A stretch of DNA of 64,000 nucleotides, taken from assembly GCA_034336665.1 (NCBI GenBank), contig CM067568.1, forward strand, positions 40,342,770-40,406,769, given 5' to 3'. Shown here in pieces: positions 1 to 13,384 of the stretch. A program made the translations under genes and the position numbers. The notes below the pieces were generated by a model. The model saw nothing but the letters and a program-made list of their open reading frames with translations. It made no database searches and had not been told where the DNA came from. This DNA comes from Luscinia megarhynchos (Eukaryota; Chordata; Aves; Passeriformes; Turdidae). Within the stretch, counting starts at the first letter, position 1, and every line of letters starts with the position of its first letter.

Positions 1-640
1 GGGACTTGAGGGTGCTGCTGGCTGAGAGGCTGGACATGACCCAGCCATGGGCACTCCCAGCCCAGGAAGCCAAATGTGTCCTGGGCTGCATCCAAAGCAG
101 GGCCAGGGAGGGGGTTCTGCCCCTCTCTTCTGGAGAACTGCATCCAGCTCTGGGGTCCCCAGCACAGGAGGGACGTGGACCTGTTGGAGAGAGTCCAGAG
201 GTGGGCCACCAAGAGGATCAGAGGGATGAAGCATCTCTCCTATAGGGAAAGGCTGGAAGAGTGGGGGTTGTTTGCCCTGGAGAAGAGAAGGCTTCTGTGA
301 TGACCTTATTGTGGCCTTTGAGTACCTGAAGGGAGCGTACAAGAAAGATGGGGAGGGACTTTTTGCAAGGGTAGGTAGCGACAGAACAATGGCTTCAAAC
401 TGAAAGAGGGTAGACTGAGGTTGGATATTAGAAAGGGTGACAGTGGTGAGATGCTGGAATGGGTTGCCCAGAGAAGGTGTGGATGCCCCATCCCTGGAAG
501 TGTTCAAAGCCAGGAAGGATCGGGCTCTGAGCAGCCTGGTCTAGTGGAAGGTGTCCCTGTCCATGTCAGGGGACTGGAACTAGATGGTTTTTAAGATCCC
601 TTCCAACCTGAGCCATTTTCTGATTCTGTGACTCTCTGAT
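1..640 (+). mobile_element. CR1 LINE, 3' end, cut by the window edge
   Basis: The sequence begins inside the carboxy-terminal end of CR1 ORF2 and runs through the short 3' untranslated region. Recognisable consensus blocks include the stretch reading ctggggtccccagcac near 150, gatcagagggatg near 214, gagaagagaaggct near 280, and the 3' block with ccctggaagtgttcaa near 492 and ggaactagatgg near 574. It ends with degenerate copies of the attctatgat-like terminal repeat near 620-640. The coding part is broken by stops and frameshifts, so it is a dead copy. Its 5' extent is unknown because the window starts within it. Confidence 0.9.
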
Positions 641-2191
641 CCCTTCAGTCAAGCACTCCATTACACTGCCATGAAAAAGACAAGGTTAATGTCAATATAT
701 GTTTCCCACTTTCGTACAGAGGTACTCTGTAATGGAGTTAAACAGAAATGGGTGTACTGAATTTTTGGCCACCTAGGAGCTAGTGTGTGAAGATGCAGGG
801 AGGTAATGGTGAGTTTGGGCAGTTAATTACCAAGAAAAAGATATGCAGATCCAAGGTGCTTTCCCAGGTATTGTCATACTAGTTTTTTTTTTTCTTTTTT
901 ATTGTCTGGCTGGCATTGTCAGTTGCTTCCATAGATTATCTATTGTAAATGCTGCAGACAACTAGGTGGGAAGCAAGATTGTCGTTCTATTAAATTTGTT
1001 TGAAGTTTCAGAAATGTTCCTATTTAGCATTGTCACAGAGAAAAGTGAAAGATGAGCAGACATGCTTACCTGAAGTCGTGAGAGACAAACAGAAGTTGTA
1101 CACCTCAGAAAAGCAAATTACATTGTAATCAATCTTATATAGAGCATTGAAATCTTGCATGGTTTAAGGAGCAGATTTGGCCTCAGTCCTTACTGTATCG
1201 AATGAGCAATCTAAGTTTTTGACTTCAAATTTTATGGAGAGATTTGATGTTGCATTTAACAGGATCCAAAGTTTAGTTTTTGGCAGCCTTGTAACTGCTA
1301 GATCCTCTGCAGAAGAGGGAGGTGAAGATTTATGGTCAAACCTACAAGGAATAACTTTTGGCAACAGTCTGTATGAAAAACTATCTTAATTTTTCTCTCT
1401 GGTTAAGAAGCTATTAAATAACTAATTTTGCCAGGGCAAGTCCGTGAGAGTTCCATCCTAGAGCGCAGCTAGGGAGCATTAATAGCATTATACTTGTAAT
1501 GCTTGCCAAGAAGTATTTTCTAATGCAAGAATTTGGACTACAAGATGCATCCTGAGTACCCATGCTGTGCATCTGCTAAATTCAAGTTCTTGTTTCAAAG
1601 CATGAAAATCCTAGAGCTTCCTCACAGAAAATTGTAGAACCCTCCAAGTTATTATAACTTGACAAACTAAGGAATGTCTGGTAGTAGTTTCTCATAGTGA
1701 GGGGTGGGGCAGCCATAGTCCTGGAGAGCTGACAATTCCTTTGCCTTCATGAGCTGCTGTTTAGGCTTATGGAAGAAACTGGTGAGCTCTTGATTTTGCA
1801 GCATGCTAAAGCCAAGCTACAGGGGCTAAACAAAAACTGATGTATGCTGATAGCTCAGTGTGTTGGAGCTGAGAGTTTGGCAACTCTCAGAGTTTCTATT
1901 TAGGTCCAAATTAGGCAAGGTGGAGAGGGAGAAAACAGGGCAGAGCTGTGTGGTCTCTGGTGGTACTCTCTAAACACAGCAGATGCACATTTGTGACACT
2001 TAGATTGTCTTTTCACCGTCTTGATCAAATCATGTGGAGAGCATCTTCAATGTTGTATTAAATGCATATTTTTAAGCAGGTGTCAATAATATAGATTTCC
2101 CAAAAACGGTTTCATAATTTTCTAAGATATATTAATCAGCTATTTAAATTAAATGCAAGTCTTGCATTGGTGATTCAGGTGATTTCAAAAA

Positions 2192-2790
2192 AAATCACAT
2201 AATGGATAAGGTTGGAACGAACAGCAGTGGGGTCATCTGGTCCTACTTCCATTGCTCAAGCAGGGTCATCCTAGAGCACATTGCACAGGATTGTGTCCAG
2301 AGAGTTCTCAAGTATCACCAGTGACAGAGATTCCACACCCTCTGGGCAACCTGTTCTAGTGCATAGTCACCCACACAGTGAAGAAATTCTTGCCCATGTT
2401 TGGGTGGAGTTTTCAGTGCATCAGTTTTTGCCTGCTGCCTCTTGTTCTATTGCTTGGCACCACTGAAAAGAGCCTGGATCCTTCCTCTTGGCACCCTCCC
2501 TTCAGGTACTTGTGTACATTGACGAGGTCCCCTCTCAGTTGTCTCTTCTCAAGGCTGAACAGGCCCAGTTCCCTCCCCCAGCCTATCCTCATGATAGAGA
2601 TGCTCCAGTCCCTTCACCATCTTCATTCCCCTCCACTGGACCTGCTCCAGGAGTTCCATGTCCCTCTTGTCCTGAGGAGCCCAGAACTGGACACAGCACT
2701 CCAGCTGTGGCCTCACCAGGGCTGAGTAGAGATCAAGATCATCTCTTGTGCCTTGCTGGCAATGCTCTGGATTTAACTGTTCAGCTTCTC
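2192..2790 (-). mobile_element. CR1 LINE fragment, antisense
   Basis: On the minus strand this is the 3' portion of a CR1 element. The 3' end lies at about 2192, where the block containing ggataaggttggaac corresponds to the usual CR1 end phrase. Further blocks match the CR1 layout in order: gggcaacctgttctagtg near 2344, a segment for the short ORF2 tail near 2500-2660, and gagcccagaactggacac near 2678. It fades out near 2790. No intact reading frame remains. The open frames here on the + strand are antisense shadows of the repeat. Confidence 0.88.
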
Positions 2791-3424
2791 TAGATCTTAC
2801 GTCCTACCCTCTTCAGGTTAAATAGCATTTATCTCTTGGTCTGATTCACTGAAGCCTTGAAGAAATAGTTTTTCTCAATACTTGGAAAGGATAGAGATTT
2901 GAGAGCAACTGCATGACCAAGGGCTGCATGATCTAAATTCTGGTAGTGCTGATCTGAGATTAATCTTTATGCTTTAGGTTTTTTCTTTGTAAAATAGAAG
3001 TTAATGGTTCTCCTTTCTTTTGTAAAATGCCATGAGGCCTTTTGGATGCAGATAGTGCAGACAGTTTTGCTTTACATGGACATATCTTTTTCTTGCAAGA
3101 AGCATATAAGCTTTTGCAAAAGACACGTAAACTAGCAGAGTATTTTAGCTATTGCTCTCACTTTTAATTCAGGTCTGCTTTCATAGGCTAGCAGCCCCTG
3201 CATTTTCCAGCTAGTTGTAGGCTGGGTTTTCAAACAAGCTGTGGTGATAAAACCTGCTTTTTTCTCAGTCTCTTTGTTCACATGTCAGTCCTAGTTTGTA
3301 AAACACTGAGTTTGGAGGGAAGAAAAAGGTAATTACACTTCATATCTGCCATTTCTCCTGACATGGAGCTGTACTTGCTAAACTCCAGTGAAGGTGGATC
3401 ACTTTATTGCATAGTGTTTCAAAT

Positions 3425-3775
3425 TTATGTATGAATTTCTTTTCTGATTTCCAGATGAAAACCTTTTGTATTCATAGGAGGTAGTTTTTGTAGTCTTTCT
3501 CTCATTTTATGAAGACACTGGCGGGCCCAATCTATGATGCTGTGTAGGTTCCTATCACAGTAAATACTTAAGCAGATTTCCAGTGAAATGCCAACATGTT
3601 GTACAGTGTGAATGTTGAACTCTCTAGCCTTAACCTGCACCTTTTGCAGCATTGCAAGAGCAAATGCCACAGCATTAATTAGCAAACCCAAATCCCAGCC
3701 ACTAGCTGTGAAGAAAAATAAAGCTGTCTCTGTCAGGGGTTTGGTAGACATGGAAAAATGTTCAGATGCTGCCAC
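3425..3775 (-). other. Unidentified 116-codon reading frame with terminal-exon-like signals
   Basis: I do not recognise this protein. The frame runs from an ATG at 3775 to a stop at 3425-3427 on the minus strand. Its translation looks protein-like, with a hydrophobic stretch (GLLINAVAFALAML, about residues 30-43) followed by a mixed charged region with several Cys and Trp. On the minus strand a pyrimidine-rich tract ending in cag lies at about 3706-3722, which could act as a 3' splice site. An AATAAA poly(A) signal lies 17 nt beyond the stop (3403-3408). It could be a terminal exon of an antisense transcript, a retrocopy remnant, or a chance frame; chance is the most likely. Confidence 0.18.
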
Positions 3776-4101
3776 TGGGATTATTATAAGGAAACTACTT
3801 GCCCTTTCCAGGCTTCAAAAAATAATGCTTCCAGTCTCTAAGTGAGATGATTATTCAGACTTTGTGATTATGTGTTAAAAATTTTGAGATTGGATGAGAT
3901 GTGCAATATGTTTCTGCTTAAATTTTTTAAGTAGAAGTCCTCCATAGCTCTTTGTAAAAGAAAAAGAAATGGAATGTCCAGTACCCTGCACCAACTTGAT
4001 TTTTTAATAAAGCTTTTCTAACTTCTGAAGTTGCCCTTGTTTCAAGAGAACTTGGATTTTTCTCTCCTCACATCCCTCAATGTTGAACAACTGACCTACA
4101 G

Positions 4102-4429
4102 TGTTGTAATTCAATAAATGAGATATAAGGAATGAATCAACAAACCTGGCCATCTTCCGGCTAGCTCCGGGTTCATGTCCCCCTTCCTGTAACCTTTACC
4201 TGTGACATTGCACCCTACCGGGACTTCCTGTATCCTGATCCGATCCCCCTGTGTCCTTACCCCATTGGCTGCTAGCCAAAGCCACTCCCCATTCCCTCTC
4301 CTGAAGACCCAGGGGAGATCTCTCTCTTTCCTCTTTCCTCCTTCATCCATCGGCCACGCCATCGCCTTAGAATAAAGCTGACATAAGGAAGAGCCTCTTT
4401 TGTAATCCTTTTCCATCCATGCTAAAACA
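4102..4429 (+). mobile_element. Probable solo LTR of an endogenous retrovirus
   Basis: A 328-bp GC-richer block begins TGTTGTAA and ends TAAAACA, giving the TG...CA ends and TGTT/AACA inverted tips expected of a retroviral LTR. The flanks are TACAG (4097-4101) and TACAT (4430-4434), a four-of-five match to a target-site duplication. It contains an inverted CCAAT box (attgg near 4264) and an AATAAA signal at 4371-4376, followed by a T-rich segment, as in the R-U5 part of an LTR. No internal viral genes adjoin it, so it would be a solo LTR left by recombination. The family is not identified; the length would suit an avian class II element. No clear TATA box is seen. Confidence 0.55.
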
Positions 4430-6278
4430 TACATTGTCTTATCTTAAGTTATTAGGAAAAGACAAAGAATCGTTTTAGCACTACAGGACCTTGCATAGCA
4501 TTTCTGCAATAGTGGGCAATGTTTCAGCCAAGGGAACATAGCAGAAGGAGTGGGACTAAGTTCTAAAGTAGAAAACAGAGCCATAAAGGAGACACTCTGT
4601 GTTAAAATAAGCATTTCCAGTGCTTATCTTGGTTTTGGACAAATCTCCAAGAGTTGGATCCATTACTCAATAGTTGGCATGTCTTCAGTTAGATTAGTAT
4701 GAAGGAAACAGCATTATCTAACTCCTCCTGGAAAGAGTTTTCTTGCTGACTTTCCCTGGTTTGTTAAAGGTCTGAAGCCAGACTCCTCTTCAGTGAAGCT
4801 CAAGTTCATTAATTGCTGTTGCATATCTCTACAAACATGGAAATAACATTGCTGTGAGTAAGCAGGAAACTCATTTTGTATTCAGTGGAAAACCATGTAC
4901 TTAGGGCTACCTACTTTAGTGGACTGGGCTTTAGATTGAGGTTCTGTGGGATGGCCAAAATAGCAGTATATGGTATTTCTAAGAAGTGCAGAAGTTACTG
5001 ACTGCCTTCAGGCATGTATGTGGTTATGCTCCTGGAAGAGATGGTAGCCTGACTTCAGCAGCGTGGAAGATCCATGGCCTTTCCTGTAACTTGAAAGGAA
5101 AAGCTCCAGTGTCCAGTGTGAGGCATTGCAAGATTGTTTGAGAGAGATGCAAGGACTGTCTGTGCAGAGGGGAGTGGAAAGAGCATGGCTGTGAAGGGCA
5201 GGGTGTACAAGTACCATGGAGTTACAAACATGTGCCAAGCAGAGCTATTAGGATTGCCTGTAATAATTTTTTTGCCTCTGCTCCTTGTCTTTATTCAATT
5301 TGTTCCCAGTGTCTTGAGCAGCAGTGCTCCTAGAACCTTCTGAAGGAAACTGCTGGTTGTTTTTACCAAGTTAGCTTTTCCCCCTGTTCAAGTGCAAACC
5401 CTCAAACGAACTAAAGAGTGAGACAGAACCCAGAGATGGTACTGAATCATCCATCAGCCTCTTTCAGCATTCAAAAGCTCACACTTAACAGCTGGTTAAG
5501 TTTTATATGGGGCAAAACAGTAAAAAGATTCATGGTTGACCCAAGATTTTTTTTGTTGTTGTTGAAAAAGCTACAGAACCAAATTTTTCGTAGAAAATGT
5601 GAATTAATTCCTTCATAATACACATATTTTGACTAATGTAGTTTTTGCAGTATAGAGATGGCATGATAGTGCCTGTAGAGCAGCAGGTATTCAGTGGCTT
5701 CCTATCTTGGTGCTGTCTGACTGGCAGCCAGACTTCATCCATCTCTCTGATGGCCCATGGCCAGTGACTCCAAGTCTCATTGCCAGGGTGACACACTGTG
5801 ATGTATTGTGGAAATACACACTTCAGAAGTCCATTGTTAAGACTGAATTTTAAGGGTCTGATATCCAGTGATTTTTCTCTGGTAACAATTGGCAATACAA
5901 ATATGTCAGTATAACAATAATTTTTACCAAAAAGTCATTTTCTAAAGCTTAAAAATTCTATTTTCTGACAGGCTGTGTGTGCACCATTAAGGTATTCTAA
6001 ATCCACATAACTTCAGCTACTCTTATGTATTCTTAAACTCCATCTGCTATCTCTGCAAGATAATTGACCACTGAGTGAATGTGAAACTATGAAAATTAAT
6101 TTTCAGGAATCCTTAGGGATATTAATCTGAAGAGATGTGGTTATATAGAACTTGCTGAGTGTGTTCCATAGTGCTGTCTGATGGTACTTTATTGGGGCAT
6201 AGATTGGGCCAAATACATTGAGATTACATCCACCCAGTGAGACAGGAGTGGATGGTTTCTGCAAATTATGAAGGGGAT

Positions 6279-6520
6279 ACAAAAAAAATAAAAAACAAGC
6301 CAAAACCCCTCAAATTGCCACCACCACTACCAAAATTAACAAAAAACTCCAACAGCAACAAAGCCAAAAAACCAAACCAACCAACACCCCCCCCGCTATA
6401 AACCTCCTGAAACAAATAGGAAAATCCCAACAACTCCAAAAACCCAAACCAACCCAACCTCAACCCCCCAAGCCTCCTCTTCCCCCAAAAAGCTCTAAAC
6501 AAACCTAAAATTCACTCACC
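6279..6520. repeat. A/C-only low-complexity tract, nearly free of G
   Basis: Over about 240 nt the + strand carries only about ten G residues, while A and C make up nearly all the rest. Runs include eight C's near 6387-6394 and C-runs of five to six near 6463 and 6482. The minus strand is correspondingly G/T-rich. The tract is not a clean tandem repeat. The reading frames across it are artefacts of the missing G. Confidence 0.8.
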
Positions 6521-8390
6521 TTTGACCATATAGGGCATTGATGAATCAGTGCCTTTGAGTGGAGTTGCTGTTTCTCTGTGCTGATCTCTGCTGGGTAATA
6601 GATCGAGCTCATTTTCCTACACATGCATAAATGTTTTTAAAGGGAGGTGGAGTGGTTAGTTGCAGATCTAGGAAAAGAAAAGGTGTATCATCCTCTCTGC
6701 TCACCAGGTCCTGCCTGCATTGGTGGGAGCAGCCCTCCTGATCAATGTACTTGGATAACAGAATCTGGAGATTCTGGCACATAATTCCTCTGAGATTGTT
6801 TTCTTTTTAGGGATGAGCTAGTCAGTTGGGGAATTACTAGGTGCTGTTTGTTCACATTTCCTTCTAAGTAAGTATTGATGCTGTAGGACAAGCTGTAAAG
6901 ATAAAGGCAAGGCTCTAGCAGAAAAAGGGAGAGATCTGGAATGGGGCATGGTGGAGCTAAGCTCAAGTGCAGAAAAGGTTATTGATAGTTCAGACCCTCC
7001 CAGTGCAGTGAAAAAGCCAAATATATTAACTTCTGTGCACCTAGTCGTTATCTGTCTGTGTTCTCACTTTGCATAGTAATTAAGTAGGAGAGCCTTCTCT
7101 GTGAGCCTGGCAGTAACAGGGAGCCAAAACAGGTGCACTGTTGTGACCTGACATTCTCATTTGTCACATGGAGGAATACAGAATAAATGCCAGTAGCAAA
7201 GGTAATGTTCATGAAGGAAAAATGTCGGTTTTCAGTTTGGTGTCAATGTGACACTTCTCAGACTGCTATCAAAATTAGTATATTAGCAATGCTGCTACAA
7301 TTGACATGTAAAACTGCAGGCAGCTTAAGATGGCTGTTCTTACTCCAGTCACCTTTGACAGACAACTCCACTGACAGTTGTCTTTTCTAACTTAGTACTC
7401 CTGCACATGTTTTAGAGCGTTAATGTGTATTTTCTAGAAATGTGTAAACACCATTTAGTAAGTACATGCTGTGACTGCAGCAGTTTAAGTTATCTGCCTA
7501 AGTGCCTGGCTTTATATTATGTGCTTCTGGGCTTCAGTGTTACTCTGTGGTCATGAGTTCCACAGGTTATTATGCACTGTGTAAAAACATTCCAGTTTTC
7601 TTGTTCCTGCTATGTGAAGGTGTGTGTGACAGATGCTATAGGATGCTCCATTTTTTCTTGTGTTTCTACCTTTTTTTTTTTTTTTTTGTTAAATTAAGGA
7701 TTTTCTGTGTAGAAGTCGTTTCTTCTGTCTCATAATTTTATTCCCCACTCCTATCCCTCCCTGCCACCCTGTGCTCCTAAGAATCTTTTCTGTTTCTGCT
7801 GATGCTTTCTTAAATTGAATGACCATTACAAACATACTCTGAAGAAAACTGTTCTGTGAGTTAATGGGATTATGGTAGGGATGTGTGTGTGTATTCTGCA
7901 GTGGCTGTGCACAGAATCTTTGTCCTCCATGAAATATTTTTAACATTTCCTCAGGGTGAGAACCTTCCTGTTCTCTTGTACTGACAATGTGAATGAACTA
8001 GATTGATACTCAATTTATTCAACCAGATGCATAAAAGATGAAGTATCACAAAGATCTAGATGTTTCATTATGAGAAGACCTGAGTATCCAGAAAGACTCT
8101 TGTTTGTGAGGGGAAAAGTGAAAAGAGTTTGCTGAGTCCCAAGTGGCACGTATTAGAAACTCTGCCAGACCTTTTTCTCACAGGCCTTGTGTTAGAGGAA
8201 GTAGCACTGCCATGGAGGTTGTGACTGCAGAGCATAGGCAGAACTGTGTGTAAGAAGCCTTCACCTGTCTGGCTGTGATGGATCCCAAATGCCACAGATG
8301 GGTGACACAAGGAGAGGGGGCTCTTTGGTTTCCTGTTTTTTTGTCTGAAGCACTTGCTCTCTCCTGAGTGGTCACTGGCATACTGGTTCC

Positions 8391-8490
8391 ACGATGGGAG
8401 GCAGCAGACCAGCTCGGTGAAGCCGGGGCTCCTGCGGTACCCGCGGGGCTGCTGCGCATCTGCAGCGGAAACGGGCGCAGCCGCATCGCT
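8391..8490. other. Isolated CpG-dense islet in the intron
   Basis: About twelve CpG dinucleotides fall within roughly 100 bp (cccgcgggg near 8440 is the densest point), while the surrounding kilobases have almost none. No exon, TATA box or repeat consensus was recognised in it. It could be a small intragenic regulatory island, a remnant of a GC-rich transposable element, or a local hotspot of GC-biased gene conversion. Confidence 0.5.
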
Positions 8491-11400
8491 CCCTGCTGCT
8501 TCAGATTGCAGTCAAGCTGTACAGATTTGGGGTATAAAGCAATCCTGAGCTGTGTGCTCCTTCCTAAAAATGTCCACAGTATGCCAATCCTGTCTTTAGA
8601 GCCAAGTGCAGAGTGTAAATTAAAACACGTTTATTTTTGTGCTGTGTTGGGCTTTGACTCCTTACAGTCTAGTGCTCTGGGTTTTGCATGTGTAGGGGAT
8701 TAACAGGCAACGTGATTGATTTGTACACAGAAACTATAGGAGTACATACACCTCCACAAACACAATGACTCAATGTATAATTTAATATAGCTTCAAAATT
8801 TGATAACCCTTTTAAATAATAAGTGTGTTTTATCTACTAAATCACATTACACTATCCAGCAGATGCAGTATGAGACCAGCATACATAATCTGTTGCAGGC
8901 TTTATTTTAATCCTTGTGGAGGACCAATCCTGCATGTAAGGATAGTTGTTAAGGCACATTCTGGGACATAGAAAGATTTGCCTTTTTCGGGCTAATTTCT
9001 GCTTAAAATTTTGGACAATTAAGTATCTCAGTGTCCTTTTGCTTAATGTGTGAATACTCTCACTGACCTTCAATAGCATATAGGTGGTGTAAATTGTGTG
9101 AACCTAGATTAATAAATATTTTAAAATACGTGCAATATTCCACTTGGAAGGTGCTGTGGAGAGACAGACACTTTCAGAGAAAAAAAGGTTTAACTTTGAG
9201 ACCTATAATCTGTCATGTGAGATTAGGTAGTTTATTCCTTTTCTACTCCTCTAAAAGTGGCTTTTTAAAAGAAAAAATTTAATGCTCTAAATGTTCCTTT
9301 ATGTCTAGATGAATATTTGAAACTGTGGATCTTTCTCTGGCAATCAAAATGTCAGGGGAAGTCAACTTGCATATATAGTGGAAAGGATGGGAAAGCACAA
9401 ATGATTAATACCTGCATTTCTCTGGTAAGATTTACTGGCCTTTATTTAATGAGGAAGGTAGGGTGCAATTTTGGTGGTATAATCGGCAGTATCCTATGAT
9501 GCACTGGGTAAAGATGATGCCAGCAGAAGGTTTTTGTATTAGTGGTGAAATCAGTCATCAGACATTTTCTTCTTTTTGTTAGAAAAATTTTATTCTAGTG
9601 GCTTTTGGATGAATGTTTTAAACTGACATTCAGTTTTAATTGCATTAGTATGCCACATGCATCAGGTACAGGCTTCTGGCAAACTGCAAACATAGGCAGT
9701 GTAGATTTCTGAGTTCTGAACAAATATATGAGTAAAAATTTCTGATGAAAACTTTTAGCAGTTGTAATTAAAAGAGAATCTCAGCATCACACATTTGGAA
9801 ATGGGCAGTAGAGATGGATGTTTGCTGCCCGTGGCAGCTGGAAGGGAGAACCACCATGATAGTCCTTTTTGGAGGGAGAAGATTCAGAAAATTCCTTTCT
9901 ACCTGAGGTGAAGATGGTCTGGATAAGGACTGTTTACCATACTTTCAACCCTCCTTCTCTCATTTTTTCTGAGTATTTCCTTCTTGATAATGTTATCACT
10001 CAGCTTTTCAAAATAAATGCCCCAATTAAAACTCAGCAGCAGCTATGTGTGCTGAAATGCAGGAAACAGTGCCTGTCAGTAAAGGCAGGCAGAAATTGCA
10101 CATAGATGTTGTTTGCAGCGTTTAGCTTGTTATCAGCTACTTAATAGAACTTGTTGCAAATGTCTAGAAGAACAATTTAGGTAAGGTGAGAAAGTATCTT
10201 CTACCCTTCAACAAAAAAATTACCCACAATTTGCTCATCACTTCTGCCACTTTGTCTCATGCAGAAAAACCCAATATAACATCTTTCTCTTTCCATTTCT
10301 TCAATAATATCAATAGTTGATGCTATAAAACTGCAAAGTCTTGGCTGATGTTTGTGTTTCATTGTTATTTCTCATGCAGTAGAACTGCAACTATTACATG
10401 TCTGCAGCTCCTGTGCTGCTGATTATTAGGGAGATCTCCTTTTTTTTTTTTGTAAGCAGGGTTAGAGAATTGTCCTTTCCAAGCCTGTGGATGTTATTTT
10501 CAAACATTTCCCAAATGTTCACAGTGTGTAGTATTGGTGAAGTACACACAAATTTAAATGATGAACTCTTTAGCAGCTGTAATTTTGGTAATATACTCTT
10601 TTCTCAGAATACTCAGAAAATACCAGGAATCAACTTTCGCGAGGGAGGATAAGAACTGATTATCCCAGAAATAGATTCTTGAACCAAAAGAGTCCAGAAA
10701 AATCAGATTCACATATGCTGAGATTTGGACTTATTTGGGATTATTTTGTTGCTATAGTATGCATCATGTTAAGATCTGACTGTACTTTGCAATCCAAATA
10801 CCCAGGTATTAATTTTTCTGAATTTCATAAATGTTTTCTTTATTCTCACCACTTTTGTTTTTCCAAGTTCTCTTAGACACCAGCTTCTTAAGCATGTATT
10901 AGTCTTTAGGTTGCTATATATAATAGAGGTGCGTGTGTCATACTGGTGGCTGATCTGTGTGAAGCTCTGATACCTGTATTCATGGCTTTTGGGCAGCAAT
11001 TAAATATTTTTATACAAATTACTTGACATTCTTTGCCTTGTTAACTTCCTTTGCTATCCTTTTGTCCTCTGCCCAAATGTTTCCAAGGTATCTGTTGAAG
11101 GAAATCTCTTATTTCCATCAATTAAGAGAAGAGCAGAAGATACTTCTGAAGCAGATGTACTCAAATTCACATATTTGTTAAACTGACAGTGTTTTTCATG
11201 GCACTTTTCCAGCTCTGCTTTTTGGATGACAGACATTCTTTGTGCCAGCACTGCTGAACTCTGATATTAGGGCACATTCTCTGTTATGACATGGAGCAGC
11301 AGTTGGCACAGCTTCATTTCAAGACACATGTTCTTTCTAGGAATACTCTGGCTGCCAACATGTGTGTTTGCTAAACACTTGGCACACAGGGAATGTTGTA

Positions 11401-13384
11401 ATGTACCAGATTTACTCACAGAGGCGGCAAAGCAGCCATATGTCACAACACAGAGAGTGTGGGTTATGAGTAAAATCTTCATAGTGATTAATAATCCTGT
11501 GTGGAACTACTTGGAAATCTTGTTCTCTCCTGCAGTGTGGACTGCTAATCAGAGCAGCTTCTACAGAGGCAGAAGCAGGCTGAGATGACCATGCCAGCAC
11601 CTGGATGCTGCACTCGAATTTGCAGCTCAGTGCCATATGATGGCTTTGTTAAAAACCAGCTTTTGTGATAGACAGAGGTCATAGCAGTTCTGTCAGCTGA
11701 GCTTTCCTCCAGCCATTGCAGAGCTTGCTTCAGCAAAACATTGTTCTTTGCAGAGTTCAGTCTTGGGGTCCCACTGGTTCCCAACACAGCAGTGATTCTT
11801 AAAAATACTGCACCTTTCACCTCATTGGTATTGCTTGCATTTTCTGCCCACCTGTAGAAACATCAGGAAAACCAGTCTTAGATGTCTGCAGTGCTTGAAA
11901 CAATACGTGTACACTGCAAATGTGTGGAGTCATCATTGCTCAGGGATTGCTGTGTGTTGGATGCTTTATGAAGTTTTCTAAAGGTGTATTTATTTTTTAA
12001 AGGACTACAATAGAGACATTCACTGTAACTTTGGCAGAAAATCCTTTGGGTAAAATAACATCTGTAAGAAATGCAGACCCTCTAAAACTCCTGCAGTGAC
12101 AATACTTGGCTATCTGAAACAGAGTTGCTTAGGAAGGATTCTCATGTATGAACCTGGATGTTTGAGTTTTCCCAAAGGCAAACGAGTGGGGTTTGTTCCT
12201 TGCAATCTTAGCTGTGTACCCATTTGTATAGTGAATTAGGAGGCCTTGGCCTGTCTGAAACACTGTTGGTTTTTGTTGCTGTTTTGAAATTGCTCCACTG
12301 AAATGCTTCTCCTGAGACAGGAGGGTCAACTTATTCCTGATTATTGTAACTGGGCTATAAAATCAGGAAAGCCTATTTATCTGGACATAGTTTTATGCTA
12401 TTCAGTGTGTAATACAGTGCTCTGCTCTGTGTTTCTTTAAATTTTAGAGGCAGAAGATACTCTTGCCTGGCTCTTGCCTGCCTGTTACTAAATGGTGCTG
12501 TCATTTTTGCATTTCCACAAATACCAGCTGCTATCCATATCTGATTTTCTGGACTCCCCCGTGTTTGCCATGGCAATCAGCAGCTCCAGCAGTGGCTGTG
12601 AGTAGGACATGAGACAGCTGGATTGGCTGGGAGTGAGGTAATGCAATGCAGTGCAAAGGGACACGAGGACATATCCGGCCTGTAAGCTTCACTGGCTTGT
12701 GCCTGTAGGAACAGACTGGGCTATGCACATCTCTGGGTAGTAGAGACAGGCTTGCAGTTGCCAGAGTGCATCTGTAAAAAGGAACTTACACTACTTTTCT
12801 CTGAAAGAAATAAAATTTAAAACTTCTCCCTTTGTGTTGCATAATTTCTTAGTGTTATTCTCATTTTAGAAGTTAGAGCAGCTGAAGAAAAAGGGTCACT
12901 TAGCTGGGAGTAATCATACAGCAGGGGAAAAGTGATCGGAGCACAGGCAGGAACTTGCATGTTGCAGATATGTTTAAAAGGGGGTGACTGCTTCACTGCT
13001 TTCATCAGGAGAGGATCTAGTTCACTGTAAAGGAAGATGTGAACATGTTCAGGGTTTTTTTTTTGTCACCCAAATGTAGGCAGAAAATGTAGTCCTTGCC
13101 ACCCACTGATCTGTAGAAGAGCTCTCTTCTGCATAATTAGTGACTTTGAGGAAGCAGACTTAAGTGCAGTGTGCTTGCTGCAGCCCTTGGCTGCAAGCTG
13201 CCATTTTCCTTTCCCTTCAGCTGCACAAGAGAAATCAGCTTGAGGGAACATTGTCCAATTGCCTGAGCTTGCCCAGGGCCCGAGTCGCTGGCGGCGTGGG
13301 ACTGTGACACACAGCTAAGCAATTTTCATTCTATCCAAGAGAGGGCACATTAACAAGGTAATTATAGCACATTACTTCAGCAGG

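Noticed and set aside
2281..2793. Open frames of 61-115 codons on the + strand
   Set aside because: They lie antisense within a CR1 fragment.
4111..4434. 107-codon minus-strand frame
   Set aside because: It lies across the putative solo LTR and has no viral or cellular domain.
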